This document shows, piece after piece, positions 17,743-24,430 of a stretch of DNA of 64,000 bases. The DNA lies in assembly GCF_040096055.1 (NCBI RefSeq), contig NZ_JBBMFK010000014.1, positions 1 through 64,000 on the forward strand, read 5' to 3'. Source of the DNA: Pseudoflavonifractor intestinihominis. GTDB taxonomy: Bacteria; Bacillota; Clostridia; Oscillospirales; Oscillospiraceae. Position numbers and translations under genes: made by a program. Below the pieces are notes generated by a model. That model was given only the letters and a program-made list of their open reading frames with translations, ran no database searches and was not told where the DNA came from. Within the stretch, counting starts at the first letter, position 1. Each line of letters begins with the position of its first letter.

Positions 17743-18735
17743 ATGGCGTTGACACGACCCGTTGCCCCATCCGGCGGGCAGGAGGCGGAGGCCCTCACCA
17801 GCCTGATGGGGCACAAGCACTACTGCGAAAACGATGTGGAGGCCATCATCGCGCTGATGGACCGGGACATTGTGTGGCTGGGCACGGCGGAAAACGAGTA
17901 CGCGGCGGGGCTGGACACCGTGGCGGAGATCTTCCGCCGGTTTGCCGGCCAGGTGCCCAGGTGCAACGTCTCCGGTGAGACCTACAGCACCCTGCCCCTG
18001 GGGACGGACGCCTGGCTGTGCGCCGGCCGGATGTGGATCGCCACCGACCCCTCCACCGGCATCAGCCTGCGGGTGCACCAGCGCATCACCACTGTGTTCC
18101 GCCGGACGGACCGGGGGCTGCGCTGCTGCCACATCCACATCTCCAACCCCTACGAGGAGATGGTGGAGGACGACGTGGGCTTCCCGGTCAAGATGGCCCG
18201 GCAGTCCTACCAGTACCTCCAGGAGCAGATTGAGGCCCAGAAAAAGCAGATTGCAGCTCAGACGGCCGCCCTCCGGCGGATGAGCTTTGAGGACGCCCTC
18301 ACCGGGGTGTACAACCGGAACAAGTTCAGCCAGGTGGCGGACAGCCGGGCGGCCTTTTCCCGCCTGGGGGTGGCCTGCTTTGACCTGAACGGCCTGAAGG
18401 AGGCCAACGACCATCTGGGCCACAGCGCCGGCGACGAGCTGCTCCGCCGGGCGGCGGAACAGCTGCGGCAGCGCTTTGACGGCCGGGTCTACCGCACCGG
18501 CGGCGACGAGTTCGTGGTGGTGGACAGCGCCCTGGACGAGGCCGCCTTCCGCTCCGCCGTGGAGGCGGTCCAGGCCGGCATGGCGGAACAGGGCATCAGC
18601 TGCTCGGTGGGCCTGTGCTGGCGGGGGCAAAACTGCTGTCCCAAGGAGCAGCTGGACGAGGCCGGCCGGCTGATGTACCAGGCCAAGCGCCGCTTCTACA
18701 GTCTAAAACAGAACGACCGCCGCAACCGGCGCTGA
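17743..18735 (+). CDS. Diguanylate cyclase with SnoaL/NTF2-like N-terminal domain
   Basis: A 330-residue protein. Residues 15-145 look like an NTF2/SnoaL-like fold (WLGTAENEYAAGLDTVAEIF, RVHQRITTVFRRTDRGLRCCHIHIS). A coiled linker (about 155-180) leads to a GGDEF domain at about 180-325. The active-site motif is intact (YRTGGDEF), as is the metal/substrate region VACFDLNGLKEAND. The usual RxxD inhibitory site five residues before GGDEF is absent. Probably makes cyclic di-GMP in response to a ligand bound by the NTF2-like domain; cytoplasmic, no membrane segment. Confidence 0.85.
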   Translation: MALTRPVAPSGGQEAEALTSLMGHKHYCENDVEAIIALMDRDIVWLGTAENEYAAGLDTVAEIFRRFAGQVPRCNVSGETYSTLPLGTDAWLCAGRMWIATDPSTGISLRVHQRITTVFRRTDRGLRCCHIHISNPYEEMVEDDVGFPVKMARQSYQYLQEQIEAQKKQIAAQTAALRRMSFEDALTGVYNRNKFSQVADSRAAFSRLGVACFDLNGLKEANDHLGHSAGDELLRRAAEQLRQRFDGRVYRTGGDEFVVVDSALDEAAFRSAVEAVQAGMAEQGISCSVGLCWRGQNCCPKEQLDEAGRLMYQAKRRFYSLKQNDRRNRR

Positions 18736-18799
18736 CGCCGGTTTTCCCCCTTATTTTTCACATTTTCGTCCGGAATCCGGATATTCAGGAGGTTTTCTC

Positions 18800-19207
18800 A
18801 TGCCCAATCAGGAATCTGTCCTCTGGTACTGCCCCGATCCCGTCCTCTTCGCCGCCGCCCGGAAGGCCTTTGCCGTCCGGGGCGTCCGGGTCCACCCCGT
18901 GTCCCCGGAGCAGGTGGGGGAGACGGTGGGCCATCTCTTTGGTCTGAAGGGCTTCGCCCCCCGGGAGGAGGGCGTGGCCGTGCCCGACGCCCCGGCGGAG
19001 CCCGCCCTGGTGCTCTCCGGCTTCACCCGCCAGCGGCTGGACGCCCTGCTCTCCGCTCTGAAGCGGGCGGGCGTGCCCACCATCGCCCACAAGGCCATGC
19101 TCACCCCCACCAACGTGGGCTGGACCTTTGCCCAGCTGTGCCAGGAGCTCTCCCGGGAGCACCAGGCCATGCACGGCGGCTCCGCCCCCGCCCACACCGC
19201 CCAGTAA
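18800..19207 (+). CDS. DUF3783 domain protein
   Basis: A 135-residue cytoplasmic protein. LVLSGFTRQRLDALLSAL and KAMLTPTNVGWTF match the DUF3783 family of Firmicutes, whose function is unknown. Ribosome site AGGAGG. It ends about 90 bases before the exporter genes, with a candidate ECF promoter in between. Confidence 0.75.
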   Translation: MPNQESVLWYCPDPVLFAAARKAFAVRGVRVHPVSPEQVGETVGHLFGLKGFAPREEGVAVPDAPAEPALVLSGFTRQRLDALLSALKRAGVPTIAHKAMLTPTNVGWTFAQLCQELSREHQAMHGGSAPAHTAQ

Positions 19208-19229
19208 AAATTTTTTCGCCGCTCCGGAC

Positions 19230-19253
19230 AACTTTTTTCCCCGGTTTCCCGTC
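19230..19253 (+). promoter_or_regulatory. Candidate ECF-sigma promoter of the exporter operon
   Basis: AAC at 19230-19232 followed by a T-run, then CGTC at 19250-19253 with a 17-base gap. This layout fits B. subtilis extracytoplasmic sigma promoters (AAC, 16-17 bases, CGTC) and matches the element in front of the local ECF sigma gene (22890-22913). Confidence 0.55.
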
Positions 19254-19297
19254 CAATGTCTGTATCCCCTTTCCGGAGCGTCCGCAAGCATTTGAAT

Positions 19298-20089
19298 ATG
19301 AATGAGGGACTCTCTTTGGATTACGATCGTCTTTTGAATCTGTCCATGGAAATGGGCTACCGCCTGCTGGAGAGCGGCGCGGAGATCTACCGGGTGGAGG
19401 AGTCCATCCAGCGCCTGCTCCAGGCCTACGGCCTCACCACCGGCGAGGTGTTCGCCATCCCCAACTGCATCATCGCCAGTCTGGTGACCCCCGAGGGCCA
19501 GGTGCTCACCCGGGTGCGGCGCATGCCCAGCCACGGCACCGACATCTACCAGCTGGAGCGGTGCAACGACCTGTGCCGCCACCTGTGCGCCGAGACGCCG
19601 CCCATAGACCAGGCCGAGAAGCGGATGGCCGACCTGCTCTCCTCCCGGCAGTCCTACTCCTTCCCTGTCCAGCTGGTGGCCTACTTTGTGGGCGCGGCGG
19701 CCTTTGTGCCCTTTTTCGGCGGCACCTGGCGGGACGCCCTGTGCGGCGGGCTGTGCGGACTGGCCATCGGCCTGTGCCTCACCTTCCTGTCCCACCTGGG
19801 CACCAACCTGTTCTTCAAGACCGTGGCCGGGGGCACTGTCTCCGGCCTGCTGGCCCTGGGCCTGCGGGTGGTGGGTTTTGGTCAGAACGTGGACTTCATC
19901 ACCATCGGCGCGCTGATGATCCTGGTGCCCGGCGTGCTGTTCACCAACGCCATGCGGGACATTATGGCCGGGGATATGGTGGCCGGCATCTCCAAGACCG
20001 CCGAGGCCCTGCTCATCGGCATGGCCATCGCCCTGGGCACCGGCGTGTCCCTGTGGCTGGCCCGGCTGCTGTGGGGAGGTGCGGTGTGA
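19298..20089 (+). CDS. Threonine/serine exporter ThrE-like, N-terminal half (DUF1212)
   Basis: A 263-residue protein. The cytoplasmic N-terminal domain (ESGAEIYRVEESIQRLL, FAIPNCIIASLV) is the ThrE/DUF1212 hydrolase-like region, and about five membrane helices follow from residue 120. The partner subunit is the next gene, overlapping by one base (TGATG), the usual split ThrE/YjjP-YjjB arrangement for amino acid or dicarboxylate export. Start 19298 is chosen because the upstream ATG at 19256 falls at the expected transcription start of the ECF promoter; neither start has a strong ribosome site. Confidence 0.82.
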   Translation: MNEGLSLDYDRLLNLSMEMGYRLLESGAEIYRVEESIQRLLQAYGLTTGEVFAIPNCIIASLVTPEGQVLTRVRRMPSHGTDIYQLERCNDLCRHLCAETPPIDQAEKRMADLLSSRQSYSFPVQLVAYFVGAAAFVPFFGGTWRDALCGGLCGLAIGLCLTFLSHLGTNLFFKTVAGGTVSGLLALGLRVVGFGQNVDFITIGALMILVPGVLFTNAMRDIMAGDMVAGISKTAEALLIGMAIALGTGVSLWLARLLWGGAV

Positions 20090-20559
20090 TGGAACTGTTT
20101 CAGACCTATCTGCTGCCCTGCCTGTGCGCCTTTGTGGCCTGCATCGGCTTCTCCGTCCTGTTCAATATCCACGGCCTGGGCATCCTGATCTGCGCCGTGG
20201 GCGGCGGCCTGGGCTGGCTGGTCTACCTGGTCACCGCCCCCATGTTCCACAGCGACCTGCTCCAGTCCTTTGCCGCGGCGGTGTTCATCTCCGCCTACTC
20301 GGAGGTCATGGCCCGCATCCGCAAGTGCCCGGTGACCGCCTACCTGCTGGTGGCCTTCTTCCCCCTGGTGCCCGGCGGCGGCATCTACTACGCCATGGAG
20401 CACGCCATCAACGGCGAGACCGATCTGTTCCTGGACGTGCTGTTCCACACCCTGGGCCTGGCCGGGTCCCTGGCGGTGGGCGTGCTGCTGGTGTCCTCCC
20501 TGGTGCGGCTCATCCACAGCTATTTCTATCGCCGCCACAAGAAGCGGAAGGAGGCGTAA
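20089..20559 (+). CDS. Threonine/serine exporter, C-terminal half (ThrE_2/YjjB-like)
   Basis: A 156-residue integral membrane protein with four to five helices and the motif FFPLVPGGGIYYAM, typical of the small ThrE_2 subunit. It starts inside the stop of the preceding subunit (TGATG) with GGGAGG upstream. Works with that subunit as an exporter; substrate not determined by sequence. Confidence 0.82.
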   Translation: MELFQTYLLPCLCAFVACIGFSVLFNIHGLGILICAVGGGLGWLVYLVTAPMFHSDLLQSFAAAVFISAYSEVMARIRKCPVTAYLLVAFFPLVPGGGIYYAMEHAINGETDLFLDVLFHTLGLAGSLAVGVLLVSSLVRLIHSYFYRRHKKRKEA

Positions 20560-20563
20560 GGGC

Positions 20564-21262
20564 ATGAGACAGCCATACGACGTGGTGCTCTTCGACGCGG
20601 ACAACACCCTCTTTGACTTTGACGCCGCCGAGGCCCAGGCCCTGGACCTGACCCTGGCGGAGTACGGCTACCCGGTGGACGACCAGTCTCGGAGCTGCTA
20701 TCTGGCCGTGAACCGGGACCTGTGGGCCCGGTTCGACCGGGGCGAGGTGAAGCGGGAGTGGCTGGTGGTGGAGCGGTTCGCCGCTCTCCAGCGGGCCCTG
20801 GGGGGACATCACGACCCGGCGGAGATGAACACCTTTTACCTGGCCCGGCTGGCCGAGGCGGGGTGCCTGCTGCCCGGCGCGGAGGACCTGTGCCGCCGCC
20901 TGGCCCCCAGCTGCACCCTGGCCATCGTCACCAACGGCGTGGCCTCCGCCCAGCGGGGCCGGTTTGACCGCTCCCCCCTGAAGGAGCTGATTCCCTGGCT
21001 CTTCATTTCGGAGGAGGTGGGGTATCAGAAGCCCCAGCGCCAGTTCTTCGACGCGGTGCGCTCCGCCATGTCCCTGCCCCAGTCCGCCCGGATCGTGGTG
21101 GTGGGCGACAGCCTGACCGCCGACATTCTGGGCGCCGTCAACGCCGGTCTGGACTCCATCTGGTACAACCCCAACGGTCTGCCCGGCAGGCCGGACATTG
21201 TCCCCACCTTTGAGGCCCGCTCCTTTGACCAGGTTTTCCACCTGATTGTGGGCGGCGCCTGA
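20564..21262 (+). CDS. HAD hydrolase, YjjG-type nucleotidase
   Basis: A 232-residue HAD-superfamily phosphatase. Motif I is LFDADNTLFDFD at residues 10-21, motif II IVTNG near 124, and motif III/IV VVVGDSLTADILG near 178. The layout matches noncanonical pyrimidine nucleotidases (YjjG/YfnB), which remove phosphate from unusual nucleotides. Follows the exporter by 4 bases, so it is co-transcribed. Confidence 0.85.
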   Translation: MRQPYDVVLFDADNTLFDFDAAEAQALDLTLAEYGYPVDDQSRSCYLAVNRDLWARFDRGEVKREWLVVERFAALQRALGGHHDPAEMNTFYLARLAEAGCLLPGAEDLCRRLAPSCTLAIVTNGVASAQRGRFDRSPLKELIPWLFISEEVGYQKPQRQFFDAVRSAMSLPQSARIVVVGDSLTADILGAVNAGLDSIWYNPNGLPGRPDIVPTFEARSFDQVFHLIVGGA

Positions 21263-21318
21263 CCGCTTTCCACCCATTTCCACGCCATAAAAGAGAAAGA
21301 AACAGAGGAGCTCTTCAT

Positions 21319-22377
21319 ATGTCTTCCCAGTACCGTACGCCCGCGCCCTCCCCTACCCCCCGCCGTCCCCGCCGTCCCCGCCGCCGGAGCGGCCCCTCGG
21401 CCCCCGTGATCCTGCTCACGGTGGCTGCGGTTTTCGTGGCCCTTGTCCTCCTTGTGGTCTTCCTAGGCCCAAAGCCCGAGGCCCAGGGGGGCGTGCCCCC
21501 GCAGTCCCAGACCCCCGCTCCCTCGGACACCGTCTCCCCCGCCCCCACCCAGAAGATCCAGCCCACCCCCTCCGAGACCATTCCCGTCCCATCTGAGACG
21601 GCCCCCTCCGCCTCCACCTCCCAGCCCGAGCCGGAGGAGAGCGACATCGCCATCGTGCCCCCCACCATTCCCGCCGCCCCCGCCGAAGGCTCCGCCCTGT
21701 CCGGGTCCTACGACTTCACCAAGCCCGCCCCCGAGACGGCCCCGGTGGACGACAGCTGGTTTGACGACGCGGTGTTCCTGGGGGACTCCCGCACCGACGG
21801 CCTGCGGCTGTACGGCGGCATCCCCGGCGCCGACTTCATCCAGCACACCGGCGTCACCGTCTTCGAGATCGGCACCAAGGAGTGCATCCGCATTGACGGC
21901 CAGAAGTACACCATGCTGGAGGCCCTGGCCCTGAAGCAGTACGGCAAGGTGTACATCATGTTGGGCGTCAACGAGCTGGGCTACTTCAACGACAACAGCT
22001 TTGCCAAGGCCTACGCCGACATGGTGGACCAGGTCCGGGCCATCCAGCCCAACGCGGTCATCTACCTGCAGAACCTGGTGTCGGTGAATCCGGAAAAATG
22101 TAAGGCCAATAACCAGCCCTACTACGTGACAAACGAGCAGATCGCGGTGTATAATGGCATTATCGAGAATATCGCCACGGAAAAGCACGCGGTGCTGGTG
22201 GACGTCAACGCCGCCCTGGTGGACGAGAGCGGTATTCTCCCCAGAGAGGGCACCACCGACGGCGTCCACTTTACCAAGGACTACTACATAAAATGGTACG
22301 ACTACCTGAAAATCCACACCGTGGACCCTGAGCTCTACTGGGCGGGTCAGACGGCAGCGGACCAGGAAGGAGCTTAA
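21319..22377 (+). CDS. Membrane-anchored SGNH/GDSL hydrolase
   Basis: A 352-residue protein: a short Arg/Pro-rich cytoplasmic tail, one membrane helix (about 29-50) and a Pro/Ser/Thr-rich wall-spanning linker (about 55-135). The SGNH domain follows (about 140-340), with FLGDSRTDGL as the catalytic Ser block, MLGVNELG as the oxyanion block and DGVHF near the end for the catalytic Asp-His. Probably acts outside the cell on acyl or acetyl esters of wall polymers. Two genes before a SigV/RsiV-like pair; in B. subtilis sigV lies with oatA, a peptidoglycan O-acetyltransferase with an SGNH domain. Confidence 0.85.
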   Translation: MSSQYRTPAPSPTPRRPRRPRRRSGPSAPVILLTVAAVFVALVLLVVFLGPKPEAQGGVPPQSQTPAPSDTVSPAPTQKIQPTPSETIPVPSETAPSASTSQPEPEESDIAIVPPTIPAAPAEGSALSGSYDFTKPAPETAPVDDSWFDDAVFLGDSRTDGLRLYGGIPGADFIQHTGVTVFEIGTKECIRIDGQKYTMLEALALKQYGKVYIMLGVNELGYFNDNSFAKAYADMVDQVRAIQPNAVIYLQNLVSVNPEKCKANNQPYYVTNEQIAVYNGIIENIATEKHAVLVDVNAALVDESGILPREGTTDGVHFTKDYYIKWYDYLKIHTVDPELYWAGQTAADQEGA

Positions 22378-22860
22378 ATGATGAAACGCACTTTCAGCAA
22401 GCTGATGATCCTGGCGGCAGCGGTTTGCCTGCTGCTGGGGGGCTGTTCCGCGCCGGCGGACAGCGCCGCCGCGCCCTTTGACCCGGAGGCCGCCACCCAG
22501 GCGGTGCTGGACTCCGGGGCCTTCTCGGTGGAGCTGTCCGAGCTGGACGCCGCCCAGCTCTACGACTTCTCCGGCTACGGGCTGGACGACTCCGCCCTCA
22601 CCGCCTCCAAGGCCTACTCCGCCTCCGGCTTTGCCGAGCAGGTGTCGGTGACGGTGTGGAAGGACGAGGCCTCCGCCAAGGCCGCCGTGGACATGTTCAA
22701 GACCTACCTGGAGGACATGGCCGCCACCTATAAGGACTACGCCCCCGCCGAGGTGCCCAAGCTGGAGAACGCCGTGCTGGAGCAGCGTGGCACCAGCGTG
22801 CTGCTGGCCGTGGCCAACGACGCCGACGCCGTCAAGACCGCTGTGGAGGGTCTGAAGTAA
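22378..22860 (+). CDS. DUF4358 lipoprotein
   Basis: A 160-residue secreted lipoprotein with lipobox LLLGGC ending near residue 24. The rest matches the small DUF4358 family common in gut Clostridia (YSASGFAEQVSVTVWKDE). Starts immediately after the SGNH hydrolase stop (TAA then ATG), so co-translated. Function unknown; it may partner the hydrolase at the membrane surface. Confidence 0.78.
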   Translation: MMKRTFSKLMILAAAVCLLLGGCSAPADSAAAPFDPEAATQAVLDSGAFSVELSELDAAQLYDFSGYGLDDSALTASKAYSASGFAEQVSVTVWKDEASAKAAVDMFKTYLEDMAATYKDYAPAEVPKLENAVLEQRGTSVLLAVANDADAVKTAVEGLK

Positions 22861-22889
22861 GTCTTTTCCTTAAAACTATATTTTCCGAA

Positions 22890-22913
22890 AACTTTTCATC
22901 CCCGCATCCCGTC
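22890..22913 (+). promoter_or_regulatory. Candidate autoregulatory ECF promoter
   Basis: GAAAAC (AAC at 22890-22892), 17 bases, CGTC (22910-22913), directly before the ECF sigma gene. Spacing and both boxes equal those at 19230-19253. Autoregulation by the sigma factor is the usual pattern for such genes. Confidence 0.6.
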
Positions 22914-22940
22914 TAATGAACAGAGAGACGGGATGCGGGG
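22900..22940. repeat. Perfect 15-bp palindrome over the sigma-gene promoter
   Basis: CCCCGCATCCCGTCT (22900-22914) and AGACGGGATGCGGGG (22926-22940) are exact inverted copies around an 11-base centre. The left arm contains the CGTC -10 box. No T-tract follows, so it may be an operator, or a hairpin in read-through mRNA from the upstream operon. Confidence 0.85.
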
Positions 22941-22969
22941 GCTGTGCGCAAAGGAGCGATTTTTCCGCC

Positions 22970-23473
22970 TTGAAGTCACGGGACCCGGACATCCGCCGGC
23001 TGCTCGCCGACTATATCGTCTCGCACCAGGAGGATTTTTACCGCCTGGCTTTCAGCTATGTCAAAAATCGGGACGCGGCGCTGGATGTGGTCCAGGAGAG
23101 CATTGTCAAAGCCCTCTCCAAGGTGGATACCCTGCGGGAACCGGCCTATCTCAAGACCTGGTTCTACCGGATTCTCCTCAACGAGAGCATGAACTACTTC
23201 CGCCGGACCAGCCGTATCCTGCCGCTGGAGGAGCTGGAGCAGCAGAGCGCCCCGGCCGGCCGTGACCCCGGGGAGCGGCTGGACCTGTACGACGCCATCG
23301 ACCGGCTGGACCCCAGGGAACAGGCGGTCATCAAGCTGCGGTTCTTCGAGGACATGAAGCTGGAGGAGATTGCCCGAGCCACCGACGCCAACCTGAACAC
23401 GGTAAAATCCCGGCTGTACAAGGCGCTCAGGAAGCTGCGGGACATGACAGGGGAGGATTTGCGCGATGAATGA
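22970..23473 (+). CDS. sigV: ECF RNA polymerase sigma factor, SigV-like
   Basis: Region 2 (EDFYRLAFSYVKNRDAALDV, then LKTWFYRILLNES) and region 4 (LRFFEDMKLEEIARATDANL) are complete. Two starts are possible. The ATG at 22916 (185 residues) lies at the predicted transcription start and lacks a ribosome site; a TTG at 22970 (167 residues) follows AAAGGAGC and is preferred, though the spacing of about 13 bases is long. The gene overlaps the RsiV-like anti-sigma gene by 8 bases. In B. subtilis SigV responds to lysozyme; a cell-envelope stress role here is inferred. Confidence 0.85.
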   Translation: MKSRDPDIRRLLADYIVSHQEDFYRLAFSYVKNRDAALDVVQESIVKALSKVDTLREPAYLKTWFYRILLNESMNYFRRTSRILPLEELEQQSAPAGRDPGERLDLYDAIDRLDPREQAVIKLRFFEDMKLEEIARATDANLNTVKSRLYKALRKLRDMTGEDLRDE

Positions 23474-24329
23474 GAAATTCCAGGCGGCAAAGGACCGCTA
23501 TCAGTCGGTGGAGATTCCCCCGGAGCTGGATTTTGTGGTGGCCTCCGCCCTGCGGGAGGGAGATCGGCGGCGCCGCCGCCGGCGCTGGCAGGGCAGAACC
23601 CTGGCCTCCCTGGCCGCCTGCTGCGCCAGCTTTGTGCTGCTGGTCAACGCCAGCCCCGCCTTTGCCAGCGCGGTATATCAGGTGCCCGTGCTGGGGGACC
23701 TGGCCCGGGTGGTGACCGTCACCGAGTACTCCATCGCCGACGAGGAGCGGCTCATCGACGTGCGCCTGCCCGCCGTGGAGGACACGGGCAACGCCGACCT
23801 GGAAGAGCGGGTCAACATGGAGATCCAGGACCGCATGGACGCCGTCCTGGAGGAGGCCCAGGCCCGGGCGGCGGAGGACAAGGAGGCCTTTGTGGCCACC
23901 GGCGGCGACCCGGCGGACTTTATGCCGGTGGTTATTGACGTGGACTACGAGGTCAAGTGCCGGAACAGCCAATACCTGTCCTTTGTCATCCTCAAGACCG
24001 AGACCAAGGCCAGCGCCTACACCGAGTTCTTCTGCTACAACATCGACCTGGCCACCGGCGAGGACCTGACCCTCCAGGACCTGCTGGGCCCGGACTACAG
24101 GGAGATCGCCAACCAGGTCATCGCGGAGGAGATCGCCCGCCGGAGTCAGGACCCGGACAACGTGTACTTTGACGGCACCAACGGCATTGAGGGCTTCCAG
24201 TCCATTGCCGACGACCAGCCCTTCTACATCAATGAGGCCGGCAACCCGGTGGTGGTCTTTGCCAAGTACGAGATCGCCCCCGGCTCCATGGGCCAGCAGG
24301 AGTTCGAGATCCCGGTGCCCCAGGAATGA
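23466..24329 (+). CDS. rsiV: RsiV-like anti-sigma factor (DUF3298)
   Basis: A 287-residue type II membrane protein: short cytoplasmic sigma-binding N-terminus, one membrane helix at about 43-65, then an extracellular domain with the DUF4163/DUF3298 layout (YTEFFCYNIDLATGEDLTLQ). RsiV of B. subtilis binds lysozyme with this domain and is then cleaved, freeing SigV. Start ATG follows GGGGAGG and overlaps the sigma gene, ensuring stoichiometric synthesis. Confidence 0.85.
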   Translation: MNEKFQAAKDRYQSVEIPPELDFVVASALREGDRRRRRRRWQGRTLASLAACCASFVLLVNASPAFASAVYQVPVLGDLARVVTVTEYSIADEERLIDVRLPAVEDTGNADLEERVNMEIQDRMDAVLEEAQARAAEDKEAFVATGGDPADFMPVVIDVDYEVKCRNSQYLSFVILKTETKASAYTEFFCYNIDLATGEDLTLQDLLGPDYREIANQVIAEEIARRSQDPDNVYFDGTNGIEGFQSIADDQPFYINEAGNPVVVFAKYEIAPGSMGQQEFEIPVPQE

Positions 24330-24370
24330 CCGCATCAGGAGACGAAGCCCCGGACATGAAAAAACGCATA

Positions 24371-24405
24371 AAAAAGTCCGGACCTGTGAAAGGTCCGGAC
24401 TTTTT
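24371..24405. terminator. Bidirectional terminator between rsiV and reductase
   Basis: AAAAAGTCCGGACCT and its exact complement AGGTCCGGACTTTTT around a five-base loop; serves the two converging genes. Confidence 0.92.
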
Positions 24406-24430
24406 GCACCTATTTGCGCGTATTTGCGGT

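Noticed and set aside
18720..18799. Third possible ECF promoter (CGTC near 18766) before the DUF3783 gene
   Set aside because: No AAC box at the required distance upstream.
21319..21720. Possible direct repeats in Pro/Ser/Thr-rich coding sequence
   Set aside because: Low-complexity linker of the SGNH hydrolase; repetition follows from amino acid bias.
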